Part shown: one piece after another, positions 8,830-19,388 of the stretch
Numbering within the stretch: position 1 is the first letter of the stretch
How the letters are laid out: the number at the start of each line of letters is the position of its first letter
DNA from: an uncultured Lachnospiraceae bacterium
Lineage (GTDB): Bacteria; Bacillota; Clostridia; Lachnospirales; Lachnospiraceae
Direction of reading: 5' to 3'
Assembly: GCA_945919795.1 (NCBI GenBank)
Contig: CAMEJJ010000012.1
Span: forward strand, 32,153-96,152
Length of the DNA stretch: 64,000 nucleotides
Position numbers and translations under genes: made by a program
The notes under the pieces: model-generated
What the model saw: only the letters and a program-made list of their open reading frames with translations
The model's database searches: none
Told to the model about the DNA's origin: nothing

Positions 8830-11664
8830 TTATTTTTTCAGCATCTTATCCACATAAATACCGGTATAAGACTCGGGATTTTTTGCAATTTCTTCCGGTG
8901 TGCCGGTTGCAACGACTGTTCCGCCGCCGTCGCCGCCTTCCGGTCCCATGTCGATGATATAATCTGCTGCCTTGATAACATCCAGATTATGTTCGATAAC
9001 CACAACTGTATTGCCGCCTTCTGCAAGTCTGTGCAGAATATCTACAAGCTTATGGACATCTGCAAAATGAAGGCCTGTCGTCGGTTCATCCAGAATATAG
9101 ATGGTTTTACCCGTACTTTTTCTAGAGAGCTCCGTTGCAAGCTTGATTCGCTGTGCTTCACCACCTGATAAGGTCGTAGATGGCTGTCCCAGTTTGACAT
9201 AGGATAATCCCACGTCATACAGTGTCTGAATCTTGTTGCGAATCGAAGGTACATGTTCGAAGAACTTAACCGCTTCTTCCACCGTCATATCCAGCACATC
9301 ATAAATATTCTTGCCTTTGTAAAGGCATTCCAGCGTCTCACGATTGTATCTCTTTCCGCCACATACCTCACATGGAACATAAACGTCCGGCAGAAAATGC
9401 ATCTCAATCTTGATAATACCGTCGCCACTGCAGGCTTCACAACGCCCGCCCTTAACATTAAAACTGAAACGACCTTTCTGATAGCCTCTCTCTTTTGCAT
9501 CTGTTGTCCCCGCAAACAAATCACGGATCATATCAAATACACCGGTATAGGTTGCCGGATTGGATCTGGGTGTCCGTCCAATCGGTGACTGGTCAATGGC
9601 AATCACTTTATCCAGATTTTCAATTCCTGTTATAGATTTGTATCTACCCGGAACAGTATGTGCCCGGTTTAGCTTTTTAGCCAGTGCCTTATAAAGGATT
9701 TCATTGATCAAAGAGGATTTTCCGGAACCGGAAACACCGGTCACACAGGTAAATACTCCAAGCGGAACATCCACATTGATATTCTTCAGATTGTGCTCAG
9801 CCGCACCTTTGATATGAAGAAATCCCTTTGGCGTTCTCCGAAGCTTGGGAACCGGTATTTGCAGTTTTCCGCTTAAATACTGACCGGTAATGGATTCTTC
9901 GACCTGCATGATTTCCTGTGCTGTTCCGCATGCAACGACTTCGCCACCGTGACTTCCCGCTCCCGGTCCGATATCCACCACATAATCAGCCTCTAACATG
10001 GTATCCTCATCATGTTCTACCACAATCAGGGTATTACCCAGATCTCTCAGATTTTTAAGTGCCGCAAGCAGTCTGTCATTATCTCTCTGATGCAATCCAA
10101 TACTGGGTTCATCCAGAATATAGCAGACTCCCACCAAACCGGATCCAATTTGTGTAGCCAGACGAATACGCTGCGCTTCTCCACCGGATAATGAAGCCGT
10201 ACCTCTGGAAAGAGAAAGATATTCCAGTCCGACATCCTTTAAAAATCCGATGCGCGCACGGATTTCTTTTAATATACGCTCACCGATCAGCTCCTGCTGC
10301 TTTGTTAACGTCATATTCTGTAAAAATGTATATAAATCTCCAATGGAATAGGATGTCATATCATAAATGTTTTTATCACAGATAGTAACTGCCAATGACT
10401 CTTTTTTCAAACGGCGACCGCCACACGTCGGGCATGGAGTAATACGCATATAAGTTTCGTATTCTGCTTTTGTTATTTCAGAGCCGGTTTCCCGGTATTT
10501 TCTCTGGACATTTTTGGTCAGACCTTCAAAAGCAATCGGATAGACACCTTTTCCACGCTGTCCTTCGTACTCCACCATGACTTTTTTGCCATTTGTTCCG
10601 TTAATTAAGATATCATGAACCGAATCGGGATATTCTTCAAACGGAGTATCCAGATCGAAACCGTATTCTTTGCATAATGCCTGTAACAACGCGTTGGTAA
10701 AACTGCCCTTAGAGTTACAGGACTGCCAGCCCATGACAGCGATGGCGCCCTGATTAATGGAAAGACTTTTATCCGGAATCATGAGTTCCTCATCAAACTC
10801 CATCCGATATCCCAAACCGGAACAATCAGGACATGCTCCGAAAGGGTTGTTAAAAGAAAAACTACGGGGCTCTATTTCATCGATACTGACTCCACAATCA
10901 GGACACGAAAAGCTCTCCGAGAAGGTCATTTCTTCCTGACCAACCACATCAACCAGTAAAATACCCTCTGCGATTGCCAGCGCGTTTTCCGCCGAATCCG
11001 TCAATCTCTTTTCGATTCCTTCTTTTACAACCAGACGGTCAATGACAATTTCGATATTGTGCTTGAGATTCTTTTCCAGCTTAATATCATCGGAAAGATC
11101 ATAAAGATTGCCATCCACTCGTACTCTGACATAACCACTCTTTTTCGCACGCTCGAAAACTTTTACATGCTCTCCTTTTCGCCCGCGTACAACAGGTGCC
11201 AGAATCTGAATCCGGCTTCCCGGTTCTAATTTCATGATCTGATCCACCATCTGATCTACTGTCTGTCTGGAAATCTCACGTCCGCAGACCGGACAGTGTG
11301 GCACGCCGATTCGCGCAAATAACAGACGAAAATAGTCATATACTTCCGTCACAGTACCGACCGTTGATCTCGGATTCCGATTGGTAGACTTCTGGTCAAT
11401 GGAGATAGCCGGTGATAACCCTTCTATCTTTTCGACATTTGGTTTTTCCATCTGTCCCAAAAACTGTCTTGCATAAGAAGACAGTGATTCCATATAACGT
11501 CTCTGCCCTTCCGCATAAATCGTATCAAATGCCAGAGATGACTTTCCCGATCCGGAAAGCCCGGTAAATACAATCATCTCATTTCTCGGTATATCGAGAT
11601 CAATATTTTTCAGATTGTGCTCTTTTGCTCCTCTGATTTTTATAAATTCCTGTTCTCTTGCCAT
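8830..11664 (-). CDS. uvrA: Excinuclease ABC subunit A
   Basis: This 944-residue protein has the two-ATPase layout of UvrA. The first Walker A is [15 protein letters not shown] near residue 32, with signature [19 protein letters not shown] near 490. The second Walker A is [14 protein letters not shown] near 640, with signature [16 protein letters not shown] near 830. Zinc-binding groups include [16 protein letters not shown] to CPDCSGLG, and CEACSGDG to CEVCGGKRY. UvrA finds bulky lesions and loads UvrB. It starts 13 bp after uvrB in the same operon. Length and motifs are normal for the family. Confidence 0.98.
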   Translation of the reverse strand: MAREQEFIKIRGAKEHNLKNIDLDIPRNEMIVFTGLSGSGKSSLAFDTIYAEGQRRYMESLSSYARQFLGQMEKPNVEKIEGLSPAISIDQKSTNRNPRSTVGTVTEVYDYFRLLFARIGVPHCPVCGREISRQTVDQMVDQIMKLEPGSRIQILAPVVRGRKGEHVKVFERAKKSGYVRVRVDGNLYDLSDDIKLEKNLKHNIEIVIDRLVVKEGIEKRLTDSAENALAIAEGILLVDVVGQEEMTFSESFSCPDCGVSIDEIEPRSFSFNNPFGACPDCSGLGYRMEFDEELMIPDKSLSINQGAIAVMGWQSCNSKGSFTNALLQALCKEYGFDLDTPFEEYPDSVHDILINGTNGKKVMVEYEGQRGKGVYPIAFEGLTKNVQRKYRETGSEITKAEYETYMRITPCPTCGGRRLKKESLAVTICDKNIYDMTSYSIGDLYTFLQNMTLTKQQELIGERILKEIRARIGFLKDVGLEYLSLSRGTASLSGGEAQRIRLATQIGSGLVGVCYILDEPSIGLHQRDNDRLLAALKNLRDLGNTLIVVEHDEDTMLEADYVVDIGPGAGSHGGEVVACGTAQEIMQVEESITGQYLSGKLQIPVPKLRRTPKGFLHIKGAAEHNLKNINVDVPLGVFTCVTGVSGSGKSSLINEILYKALAKKLNRAHTVPGRYKSITGIENLDKVIAIDQSPIGRTPRSNPATYTGVFDMIRDLFAGTTDAKERGYQKGRFSFNVKGGRCEACSGDGIIKIEMHFLPDVYVPCEVCGGKRYNRETLECLYKGKNIYDVLDMTVEEAVKFFEHVPSIRNKIQTLYDVGLSYVKLGQPSTTLSGGEAQRIKLATELSRKSTGKTIYILDEPTTGLHFADVHKLVDILHRLAEGGNTVVVIEHNLDVIKAADYIIDMGPEGGDGGGTVVATGTPEEIAKNPESYTGIYVDKMLKK

Positions 11665-11677
11665 GTTTCTGCCTCTG

Positions 11678-13678
11678 TTATTCGTCTATCTTTTCCAAAT
11701 ATTTTTTGAGTTCTACCATCTTGTCACGCAGTTCTGCCGCCGCTTCGAAATTGAGATCTGCAGCTGCTTTTTTCATTTCTTTCTGCACTTTTCCAATCAG
11801 TTTTTCCAGTTCCTCCCTGCTCATAGACTCCGGATCTTTTTCAAAGGTCATCTCTTCTTTTGCAATGGTCTTAGAAATACTGATCAGATCACGAACAGCC
11901 TTTTTGATGGTGGTCGGCGTAATTCCATGCTCTTCATTGTATGCCATCTGAATTTTTCGTCTTCTGGCGGTTTCTTCGATTGCATTCTTCATAGAATCGG
12001 TCATTGTATCCGCATACATGATGACATGACCTTCCGCATTTCTGGCCGCACGTCCGATGGTCTGTATCAGAGAAGTGGTGGACCTTAAGAATCCCTCTTT
12101 ATCCGCATCGATGATAGCTACAAGAGAAATTTCGGGAATATCTAGACCTTCCCTCAACAAATTGATCCCGACCAGAACATCAAAAACATCCAGTCTCATG
12201 TCGCGAATGATTTCTGCACGTTCCAAAGTATCGATATCCGAATGCAGATATTTTACCCGGATACCGACCTCTTTCATATAATCGGTCAGATCTTCTGCCA
12301 TACGTTTGGTCAATGTCGTCACAAGTACTTTGTTCTTTTTGGCAACTTCTGTGTTGATTTCTGAAATCAAATCGTCAATCTGACCTTCCACCGGTCTGAC
12401 AAACACTTCCGGATCCAGCAATCCTGTCGGCCGGATAATCTGTTCCGCACGGAGCATCTCGTGCTCTTCCTCATAAACAGAAGGCGTTGCCGATACAAAC
12501 AACATCTGATCGATTCTACTTTCAAATTCTTCAAAATTGAGCGGTCGGTTGTCCATCGCAGAAGGCAGACGGAAACCATAATCAACCAACGTCGTTTTTC
12601 TGGAGCGGTCTCCAAAATACATGCCGCGAATCTGAGGAACCGTCATGTGTGATTCGTCTATGATAATCAGAAAATCATCCTTGAAGAAATCGATTAATGT
12701 ATGCGGCGGTTCTCCTGCTTTCATACCGCTTAAATGCCGGGAATAATTTTCAATGCCGCTGCAAAAACCGGTTTCACGCAGCATTTCCACATCAAAGTTC
12801 GTCCGTTCTGACACACGCTGTGCCTCCAAGAGCTTGTCCTCTCCCTTAAAATAACGAACTCTTTCTTCTAACTCCTGTTCAATGTCTTTACATGCCCGGT
12901 TGATTTTTTCCTGCGGAACTACATAATGTGATGCAGGAAAGATGGAAACATGATTTAATTCTGTCATTACTTTTCCAAGTAAAGGATCCACTTCACAGAT
13001 CCGGTCAATCTCATCCCCGAAAAACTCCACACGAATCAGATAATCTCCACCCTGAGCGGGATTAATCTCAATCGTATCACCTCGAACTCTGAAACAGCTT
13101 CGGTCCAGATCCATATCGTTGCGCAGATACTGAATGGCAATCAGTTCACGGATAACTTCGTCCCGGTCCTTTTCCATGCCGGGGCGCAGTGATACAATCA
13201 TCCCCTGATAATCATCCGGACTTCCCAGACCATAAATACAGGATACGGAAGATACAACAATCACATCCCGCCGTTCTGCCAAAGATGCCGTCGCTGAAAG
13301 CCGTAATTTATCAATCTCATCATTAATGGAAGAATCTTTTTCGATATACGTATCCGTCGATGGCACATATGCCTCCGGCTGATAATAATCATAATAAGAT
13401 ACAAAATATTCTACCGCATTTTCCGGAAAAAATTCTTTAAACTCGCCATAAAGCTGCCCCGCCAGTGTCTTATTGTGTGCAATGATTAACGTCGGCTTAT
13501 TTAATGCCGCAATGACATTGGCCATGGTGAAGGTTTTGCCGGAGCCGGTCGCACCAAGTAAAGTCTCAAACTGATAACCCTTTTTAAATCCTTCTACCAG
13601 TTGCTCAATCGCCTGCGGCTGATCGCCTGTGGGCTGATATTCCGAATGTAATTTAAATATCGAATCCTGCTTAGCCAA
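11678..13678 (-). CDS. uvrB: Excinuclease ABC subunit B (TTG start)
   Basis: The protein has 666 residues from a TTG at 13678, preceded by AAGGA at good spacing. Motifs are [13 protein letters not shown] (Walker A near 40), [20 protein letters not shown] (the DNA-clamping beta-hairpin), [13 protein letters not shown] (DESH box), helicase motifs V and VI ([18 protein letters not shown]), and a C-terminal UVR domain ([14 protein letters not shown]) that contacts UvrC. The open frame extends to 13810, but a well-formed promoter with its -10 at 13720-13725 lies inside that extension, so upstream starts would not be transcribed. The TTG start gives the length usual for the family. Confidence 0.95.
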   Translation of the reverse strand: MAKQDSIFKLHSEYQPTGDQPQAIEQLVEGFKKGYQFETLLGATGSGKTFTMANVIAALNKPTLIIAHNKTLAGQLYGEFKEFFPENAVEYFVSYYDYYQPEAYVPSTDTYIEKDSSINDEIDKLRLSATASLAERRDVIVVSSVSCIYGLGSPDDYQGMIVSLRPGMEKDRDEVIRELIAIQYLRNDMDLDRSCFRVRGDTIEINPAQGGDYLIRVEFFGDEIDRICEVDPLLGKVMTELNHVSIFPASHYVVPQEKINRACKDIEQELEERVRYFKGEDKLLEAQRVSERTNFDVEMLRETGFCSGIENYSRHLSGMKAGEPPHTLIDFFKDDFLIIIDESHMTVPQIRGMYFGDRSRKTTLVDYGFRLPSAMDNRPLNFEEFESRIDQMLFVSATPSVYEEEHEMLRAEQIIRPTGLLDPEVFVRPVEGQIDDLISEINTEVAKKNKVLVTTLTKRMAEDLTDYMKEVGIRVKYLHSDIDTLERAEIIRDMRLDVFDVLVGINLLREGLDIPEISLVAIIDADKEGFLRSTTSLIQTIGRAARNAEGHVIMYADTMTDSMKNAIEETARRRKIQMAYNEEHGITPTTIKKAVRDLISISKTIAKEEMTFEKDPESMSREELEKLIGKVQKEMKKAAADLNFEAAAELRDKMVELKKYLEKIDE

Positions 13679-13719
13679 TTTCCTAATCCTTTCTTCATAA
13701 ATAAGGTAATCGCGTATGA

Positions 13720-13758
13720 AGTATATCATACTCCAACGCGGTTTGCAAACATTTGTTC
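13720..13758 (-). promoter_or_regulatory. uvrBA promoter overlapped by a LexA (SOS) box
   Basis: On the minus strand GAACAAATGTTT (13758-13747) fits the Gram-positive LexA consensus GAACRNRYGTTY at every position. It overlaps the -35 TTGCAA (13748-13743), which is 17 bp from the -10 TATACT (13725-13720). Binding of LexA there would block RNA polymerase, so uvrBA should be induced by DNA damage. No lexA or recA lies in the window. Confidence 0.8.
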
Positions 13759-13789
13759 TGTTTTTTAATCCTTTCAGGTCTTTATTTCC

Positions 13790-14156
13790 AGAATGAATTG
13801 TGGGATGCAAGTCGTCCTTACTGAAATATATATCTTTGCCGCTTCATACTTCGGTTTCTGGCATTTCTAAGCGGCATGCTCACAAATATATATTAAATGC
13901 CCGGTTTCAAAACTCAGACTTCGTCTTCAGACAGTTGAAACCGGGCATTATTTTTGTTCGCATATGCCGCAAAGAAATGCCAAGAAACCTCGCTAAATTC
14001 CGCGGGCAAAGATATATAATTTCTGTTTGGACGACTGGCTATGTCCCCAAAGTTGCGAATAATAAAAAGTGAGAAGCGACGGCAGAGAGAAAAGTCTGCA
14101 ACTAAGGTCTACAAGCACCATATATTCGCATTTTCATGTATTCCACAATTCATTCC
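13790..14156 (+). repeat. Palindromic element family R, copy R2, with outer arms
   Basis: The inner element spans 13825-14020 in R1 orientation, with ends ATATATCTTTGCC / GGGCAAAGATATAT and inner stem GCCCGGTTTCAA / TTGAAACCGGGC. Outside it are GCAAGTCGTCC (13807-13817) and GGACGACT (14029-14036), which R4 also carries. The outermost arms are GAATGAATTGTGG (13791-13803) and CCACAATTCATTC (14143-14155). The right outermost arm is the 3' end of the glycosyltransferase coding sequence. On the right only, 14037-14136 repeats the right flank of R5 (ATGTCCCCAAAGTTGCGAAT and onward). Confidence 0.85.
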
Positions 14157-15027
14157 GAATCCGCTCTTTCAACGCCGCAGATTCTTTTCCATGGAACTTT
14201 CTGGCAAATATGCAGTTACTCTTCGCTAACTCTTCAAAATCAGAGTCATCCAGATACACCGGACTGCCACCATCTCCCCGCTCCCAGTTCATAAAACGCA
14301 ATTCTCTATCAACGATGTGGCTTTTCCATTTTCCACCACAGAATTTTTCATTTAAAAGCAGAGTATGGAAGAAAAATTCTTCGGGTAACTGGCACCGGTA
14401 TAAATCCTTTTCATATTCCGGATGGCTTATCAGGTAAGTAAGAATATCTTTTGCCGCCGCAACCGGCATGGATATATAGACCAGGCCTTTATAGATTTCA
14501 TCAAACTCTCCCAGTCCTTTACGCTTTATTCCGATTATCTTTTGCAAAAAGACCGTGAAATCCTGAATCAGCCAGAGAATTTTATTTTTTACATTTTTAT
14601 CCTGAAAAAAATTATAATAGTAATAGCGTTTTTTCACGGCTTCGTTAAAATCACGTTCCGCTATATAACTCAAATAAATATGTTCATCCTCTATAAACTG
14701 CTCATGGATTTTTGAAGGCGGCTTGAGCAAATAATCTTCTCCGGTCAGCATATGGATGTAGGAAACCTCCGGGTTCTCTACTGCTCTTTTCATCAAAGAC
14801 AGCAGAGCCTTTACATGATTGTAACCACCCCATGCAATGTCAAACTCTTTATACGCCACACAGTTAGCAAGAGCATTGAGTTTTTCCAATTCCGGTTCAG
14901 AAAGCTGTGCGCTTTTTTTATCTACATGAATATAGACATAATCTTCTTTACACAAAAAAGAGGCCAGTTCATACACCGCATCAAAATCCTTGTATGCAGT
15001 TAATAAATAGGCCTGTTTTTTGCTCAT
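14134..15027 (-). CDS. Core-2/I-branching (GT14-like) glycosyltransferase
   Basis: This is a 297-residue soluble protein. N-terminal KQAYLLTAYKDFDAVYELA and YVYIHVDKKSAQL match the opening strands of the branch-type beta-1,6-N-acetylglucosaminyltransferase family. The block YIHMLTGEDYLLKPP near residues 87-101 corresponds to the family's S/TG-x-DYPL block. IAWGGYNHVKALLSLMKRA near 63-81 is also characteristic. Bacterial members add sugars to capsule, exopolysaccharide or teichoic-type polymers, but donor and acceptor cannot be read from the sequence. It stands alone, and its last codons form one arm of the R2 palindrome. Confidence 0.8.
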   Translation of the reverse strand: MSKKQAYLLTAYKDFDAVYELASFLCKEDYVYIHVDKKSAQLSEPELEKLNALANCVAYKEFDIAWGGYNHVKALLSLMKRAVENPEVSYIHMLTGEDYLLKPPSKIHEQFIEDEHIYLSYIAERDFNEAVKKRYYYYNFFQDKNVKNKILWLIQDFTVFLQKIIGIKRKGLGEFDEIYKGLVYISMPVAAAKDILTYLISHPEYEKDLYRCQLPEEFFFHTLLLNEKFCGGKWKSHIVDRELRFMNWERGDGGSPVYLDDSDFEELAKSNCIFARKFHGKESAALKERIRNELWNT

Positions 15028-15149
15028 ATTATACTCCGGTTTTATAATATTTTTCTTATTTTATGATGTATATAGATTGCTACATGAAACGCAATTCTCG
15101 CAATCCACGAACACCCCTTACTACCATAAAATGTCGCATTTACGTTATT

Positions 15150-16406
15150 TTACTGGATTTTTTCTTTCAAAATCTCTTTCGCACGGTCTAACTGATTATC
15201 CGTTCCATCTTCCAGATAAGCTTCCTTGTCTAATTCCAGTTCCTCATCCGGTTCAATACCAACGCCATGAATGTCATTTCCTTTGGGTGTATAGTAATGG
15301 CTGATAGTCAGTTTCAATGCCGAACCATCTGATAACGAGAAAATTTTCTGTACAATTCCTTTTCCAAAGGTTGTCGTTCCTAAAATCGTACCAACTCCAT
15401 AGTCTTTTATGGAACCTGCCAAGATTTCGGATGCGCTGGCACTGTTACCATTGACTAACACAACAAGCGGAACCTCTATCTCATGTTTGCCGTCGCACTC
15501 GTATTCTTTACGATTGCCATCCCGGTCTTCGGTATAAACAATCAGACCTTTGGGCAAAATCTGATTGGCAATCTCAACAACGGTAGAAAGACTTCCGCCG
15601 GGATTGTCTCTAAGATCAATGACAAGTCCTTTCATACCGTCTTTTTGTGCCTGATCCAGATAATCCTCAAACTGTCCGGAGGTTACTTCATCGAATTCTG
15701 CAATCTGAATATAAGCAATGCCATCATCATCTATATTATATGCCACTGTGGGAGTTTCTATTTTACGTCTTTCCACTGTAAAATGCAGATAATCAAGTTC
15801 GCCTTCACGATAGATGGTAAGTTCTACAGTGGTTTTTTCAGGCCCCTTGATGTACGTCACAATTTCACTGGTCTGAACCTTATACATATCCTTGCCGTCT
15901 ACTTCAACAATGATATCATCCGGCAATAGTCCAACTTCTTTAGCCGGAGAATTGTCCATGCATTTTGCTATTTTGCAATAATCCCGGTCTGTATCATAAC
16001 CAATGTAAGCGCCTATTCCGTAATAGACTCCTTGGGTTGATTCTATGATATCCTCCAACTCCTCCGGAGAATAGTAAGTAGAATATGGATCTCCCAGTCC
16101 CTCTACCAGTCCATGGTAAAGACTGTTTTGAAGCTCTTCCTGTTCGGAATCGTTGAGATAATAAGTCTCGATACCTTCTTCCAATTTCTGCAATTTAGAA
16201 ATTGTCGCCGCATTAATAACCGATTCCGAATCATCATAAGATATGGTTGTTTTTGACTGCTGCAAAATTATAAAACACGCAATCGTTCCGGTTATCAATG
16301 TTCCCAAAAGCACTCCCAGAAAAAAAATACCAAAGCGTTTTTTCGGTTTCAATTTGTTATCTGTATTTTGTGACTGTTGTAATTGAACCTGTTCTTCCAA
16401 AATCAT
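15150..16406 (-). CDS. ctpA: S41 family C-terminal processing protease (CtpA/CtpB type)
   Basis: The protein has 418 residues with one N-terminal membrane anchor (about 26-50) after a short basic cytoplasmic start. A PDZ domain follows (YYGIGAYIGYD to VEVDGKDMYKV, about 130-205). The S41 catalytic domain contains the serine in GNSASASEILAGS and the lysine in TFGKGIVQK. It acts outside the membrane on exported proteins. It lies 11 bp after the M23 hydrolase gene and in the same run as ftsEX, so it may tune that cell-wall hydrolase or its partners (inference from context). The C-terminal tail is acidic and lysine-rich. Confidence 0.92.
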   Translation of the reverse strand: MILEEQVQLQQSQNTDNKLKPKKRFGIFFLGVLLGTLITGTIACFIILQQSKTTISYDDSESVINAATISKLQKLEEGIETYYLNDSEQEELQNSLYHGLVEGLGDPYSTYYSPEELEDIIESTQGVYYGIGAYIGYDTDRDYCKIAKCMDNSPAKEVGLLPDDIIVEVDGKDMYKVQTSEIVTYIKGPEKTTVELTIYREGELDYLHFTVERRKIETPTVAYNIDDDGIAYIQIAEFDEVTSGQFEDYLDQAQKDGMKGLVIDLRDNPGGSLSTVVEIANQILPKGLIVYTEDRDGNRKEYECDGKHEIEVPLVVLVNGNSASASEILAGSIKDYGVGTILGTTTFGKGIVQKIFSLSDGSALKLTISHYYTPKGNDIHGVGIEPDEELELDKEAYLEDGTDNQLDRAKEILKEKIQ

Positions 16407-16417
16407 TACCTTCTAAC

Positions 16418-17722
16418 TTATAAATAACTCCAAGGGCTTACATAGTTTCCATTCACACGAACTGAAAAATGTAAATGATTTCCTGTAGATCGGCCTGTTG
16501 TTCCAACCGCTGCAATCTTCTGCCCTTTGGTCACCGTCTGTCCCGCTGAAACATACAAAGCAGATGCATGCATATAAATCGTAATTACGCCACCACCATG
16601 ATTGATCATAATATAATTTCCCATGGTAGCACTGTAAGCTGCCGCAATAACGGTACCACTTTGTGCTGCTAAAATCGGACTGCCGCCGGGTGCGGCAAAA
16701 TCAATACCATTGTGGAACTGTTTCACACCCAAAATCGGATGGATACGATTTCCGTAATCATCCGATACCCTGGTATAGGATGGTGCCGGCATACAGAAAG
16801 GTCCTGAGAAAACCTGTTGTGTCGTTACCGGTTTAGAAGAAGGCGCACTGTCAATATCATTATCGGACAAGCCCGATTCTTCCAATTCTTTTTCCAAAGC
16901 TTCCGCTTCTCTTTCAGCCTGCAGAATACTTGCTTCCAAAGCTGCAATGGTCGCATTCTGTGATGCAATCATAGCCTCATATTCTTTAATCGAATCTTCT
17001 TTTGTACTAATTTCTGATTCGAACTTTTCGATCTCACCATTTTTCTGATCAATCAGCCAAGACATCTGCTGTTCCTGTATCTCAGCCTGTTCCTGCGTTT
17101 CTAATAAAGAAGCCTGTTCCACTTCCAATTTGTCTTTTAAATTGATAACCCGGTATTTTGTCTCCGTATATTCATTTAAAAGTTGTCTGTCATAAGCGGA
17201 TACCTCTTCAATGTATTCGGCTTTATTCAGCATATCAGTCAGATTTTGAGCACCAAAAACCATGGTAATATAAGCAGTATCACCTTTTTCATACATGAAT
17301 TTGATACGTTGTTTCATGGAAGTATACTGTTCATCCTGGTTAGCCTCAGCTTCCCTCAATCTATTTTTGATATTTTCAACCTGCTTGGTTTTTCTATCAA
17401 TATCTTCCTCTAATTCCGTTAACACTTCCTGTACATTGGTCAATTGTACATCCAGCTCTTCAACAGTGGCACTCAGCTCATCCTTTGCTACCTGCAGTTC
17501 CTTTTTTTCGCTATTTAATCCTGCAACGGTTTCCTCCATCATATCGACTTTAGACTCGGAAGCCTGGATTTCCTGTTTATGCTCTTCTGCCTGTTCCTTC
17601 TTTTCCCGAATCTCTTCTTTGTAATCAGCCGCTGTTTTTTCCGTTGCGTAAACCTGTGCCGGTGCGGATATTAAAAGAACCGTACAAAGCAGAACGCTCA
17701 TTGTTTTCCATATATTTCTCAT
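16418..17722 (-). CDS. Secreted coiled-coil M23 peptidoglycan hydrolase (EnvC/CwlO/PcsB-like)
   Basis: This 434-residue protein has a signal peptide (MRNIWKTMSVLLCTVLLISA, cleavage near AQVYA). A long coiled coil of about residues 28-285 follows, rich in E, K and Q, then a linker. A C-terminal LytM/M23 domain has zinc ligands in HNGIDFA and HLHFSVRVNG. It lies 21 bp after ftsX. FtsEX is known to control coiled-coil hydrolases of this architecture (PcsB, CwlO, EnvC-NlpD systems), so this is very likely the FtsEX effector here. Unlike EnvC, the M23 zinc motifs look intact, so it may be catalytic rather than only an activator. Confidence 0.9.
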   Translation of the reverse strand: MRNIWKTMSVLLCTVLLISAPAQVYATEKTAADYKEEIREKKEQAEEHKQEIQASESKVDMMEETVAGLNSEKKELQVAKDELSATVEELDVQLTNVQEVLTELEEDIDRKTKQVENIKNRLREAEANQDEQYTSMKQRIKFMYEKGDTAYITMVFGAQNLTDMLNKAEYIEEVSAYDRQLLNEYTETKYRVINLKDKLEVEQASLLETQEQAEIQEQQMSWLIDQKNGEIEKFESEISTKEDSIKEYEAMIASQNATIAALEASILQAEREAEALEKELEESGLSDNDIDSAPSSKPVTTQQVFSGPFCMPAPSYTRVSDDYGNRIHPILGVKQFHNGIDFAAPGGSPILAAQSGTVIAAAYSATMGNYIMINHGGGVITIYMHASALYVSAGQTVTKGQKIAAVGTTGRSTGNHLHFSVRVNGNYVSPWSYL

Positions 17723-17743
17723 AACTGTTGTATCTCCTTAATA

Positions 17744-18640
17744 CTAAACCCGAATATGTTTTCTTACCGTTATAAAACTTCCAACAAAACCAATTCCAAC
17801 ACCAATCACAAGTGAAATCGGCAACAATACATGGAAGACCTCCTGCACTGTAAGGAAATTCAAAATCGAGCTTAATACAGTAAACTTATTCAATACAAAC
17901 CCGATTACATTGTTGTAAATCAGATATACAACTCCAAGTGGCACAACCGAACCGATTAATCCGATAATCATACCTTCTATCACAAACGGAAATCTGACAA
18001 AGAAATCGGTTGCCCCAATATATTTCATAATATTTATTTCCTCTTTGCGGACAGAAATACCGATGGTAACTGTATTTCCAATCAAAAAGACGGAAACAAA
18101 CAACAACAGGACAATAATTCCGATTGCAACATAACCAACCAGACGATTGATGCCATCCAAAGTGTTTGCCGTAACTTCGGATTGATTTACCATACGAATT
18201 CCCTCTACATTTTCCAGATAGGAAACCAGATTTGCCTGCATGGATACATCTTTGATATAAATCTCATAATTGGCTGAATCTGCAAGCGGATTTTCCGTAA
18301 AACCATCCGCATATTCACCTAAATATTCATCTTTAAAGCTATTCCATGCTTCATCTGCAGAAATATAATTGATATGGTCTACTTCGCTTCTCTGTGATAT
18401 TTCATTACCAATCTGTGCAATCCGCTCTTCACTGATACCTTCATCAAAGAATACGGTTACGGCCACTCCGTTTTGTGCAGTCTTTAAAATATACTGAAAA
18501 TTGGCCACTACAGAATAAAAAATACCAAACAAAAACAGGCACGCACTAATGGTAGCAATAGATGCCAGGGAATACCATTTATTACGTGTAATATTTGTAA
18601 AACCTTGTTTTATCGTATAAAGTAATGTACTAAATCTCAT
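17744..18640 (-). CDS. ftsX: FtsX, membrane subunit of the FtsEX complex
   Basis: The protein has 298 residues with the FtsX layout. A cytoplasmic start precedes TM1 near residues 22-42, then a large extracellular loop of about residues 43-155. Three TMs follow (GYVAIGIIVLLLFVSVFLIG; a segment near 215-240; a last one near 265-290). The frame opens with GTG at 18667, but the ATG at 18640 has AGAAGGA upstream and is preferred. It overlaps ftsE by 11 bp. FtsX passes ATPase-driven conformational changes across the membrane to a hydrolase, presumably the M23 protein encoded next. Confidence 0.92.
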   Translation of the reverse strand: MRFSTLLYTIKQGFTNITRNKWYSLASIATISACLFLFGIFYSVVANFQYILKTAQNGVAVTVFFDEGISEERIAQIGNEISQRSEVDHINYISADEAWNSFKDEYLGEYADGFTENPLADSANYEIYIKDVSMQANLVSYLENVEGIRMVNQSEVTANTLDGINRLVGYVAIGIIVLLLFVSVFLIGNTVTIGISVRKEEINIMKYIGATDFFVRFPFVIEGMIIGLIGSVVPLGVVYLIYNNVIGFVLNKFTVLSSILNFLTVQEVFHVLLPISLVIGVGIGFVGSFITVRKHIRV

Positions 18641-19316
18641 CGATATAAGATCCTTCTTTCTGATCACTTACAACGACTCCCTGACTCATTGTAATGACCC
18701 TTTTTTTCATAGCATTTACAATTTCTCTATTATGTGTAACTACCAGTACAGTTGTACCTTTTTCATTGATTTCTTCCAGAAGTTTCATAATTTCCTGAGA
18801 ATTCTTGGGATCTAAGTTACCGGTCGGCTCGTCTGCCAATAAAATTGGCGGCTCATTCACCAATGCCCTTGCAACCGCAACACGCTGCTGCTCCCCACCG
18901 GATAACTGTTTAGGTCTTGCCTTGTATTTTCCTGCAAGTCCAACTACGGCCAAAATAGAAGGAACATTTTTCCGAATCTGTTTATTGGGCACCTGCACAA
19001 CTCTCTGGGCAAATGCAACATTTTCATACACATTACGATCCATCAAAAGACGGAAATCCTGGAAAACAACTCCGATTTTTCTACGAAATTTAGGAATTTG
19101 TCTATGTTTTAGCTTTCCAACGTTGGTTCCGTTTACCGTAATGGTGCCGGAAGTCGGCAATAATTCTCTCAATAATAATTTGATCAATGTAGATTTACCG
19201 GAGCCACTGTCTCCAACAATAAATACAAATTCGCCCGGTTCAATATGGATACTGACATCATTTAATGCCGGTGCTCCGGTCGAATAGGACTTACTCACAT
19301 GATCCAATGTAATCAT
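18630..19316 (-). CDS. ftsE: FtsE, ATPase subunit of the FtsEX complex
   Basis: This 228-residue ABC ATPase has Walker A GDSGSGKSTLIKLLL near residue 35, signature LSGGEQQRVAVARALV near 137, Walker B ILLADEPTGNLDP near 157, and H-loop VVTHNRE. The start MITLDHVSKSYSTG is typical for FtsE. It is the first gene of the ftsE-ftsX-M23-ctpA run. The complex controls wall hydrolysis in division, elongation or sporulation depending on the organism. Confidence 0.96.
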   Translation of the reverse strand: MITLDHVSKSYSTGAPALNDVSIHIEPGEFVFIVGDSGSGKSTLIKLLLRELLPTSGTITVNGTNVGKLKHRQIPKFRRKIGVVFQDFRLLMDRNVYENVAFAQRVVQVPNKQIRKNVPSILAVVGLAGKYKARPKQLSGGEQQRVAVARALVNEPPILLADEPTGNLDPKNSQEIMKLLEEINEKGTTVLVVTHNREIVNAMKKRVITMSQGVVVSDQKEGSYIDEI

Positions 19317-19354
19317 TTTGTTTACCTGCTTTCTTTTGCTTTTTACTGTTACAT

Positions 19355-19388
19355 GATACCAACGGATTGCTACGCACTTTGTGGTATC
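19355..19388. repeat. Short palindromic element family Q, copy Q1
   Basis: GATACCA and TGGTATC arms enclose ACGGATTGCTACGCAC. The same core with GATACC / GGTATC arms recurs at 60741-60797. This copy touches the stop codon of the CdaR-like gene at 19389. Confidence 0.6.

Noticed and set aside
13678..13810. N-terminal extension of UvrB from an ATG at 13810
   Set aside because: It includes part of the R2 left arm, a LexA box and the promoter; the TTG at 13678 gives the normal family length.
13800..14072. Open frames across R2, R4 and R5 giving similar peptides
   Set aside because: The likeness is caused by the repeated DNA. Frames lack ribosome-binding sites, change ends between copies, and variation preserves base pairing rather than codons.
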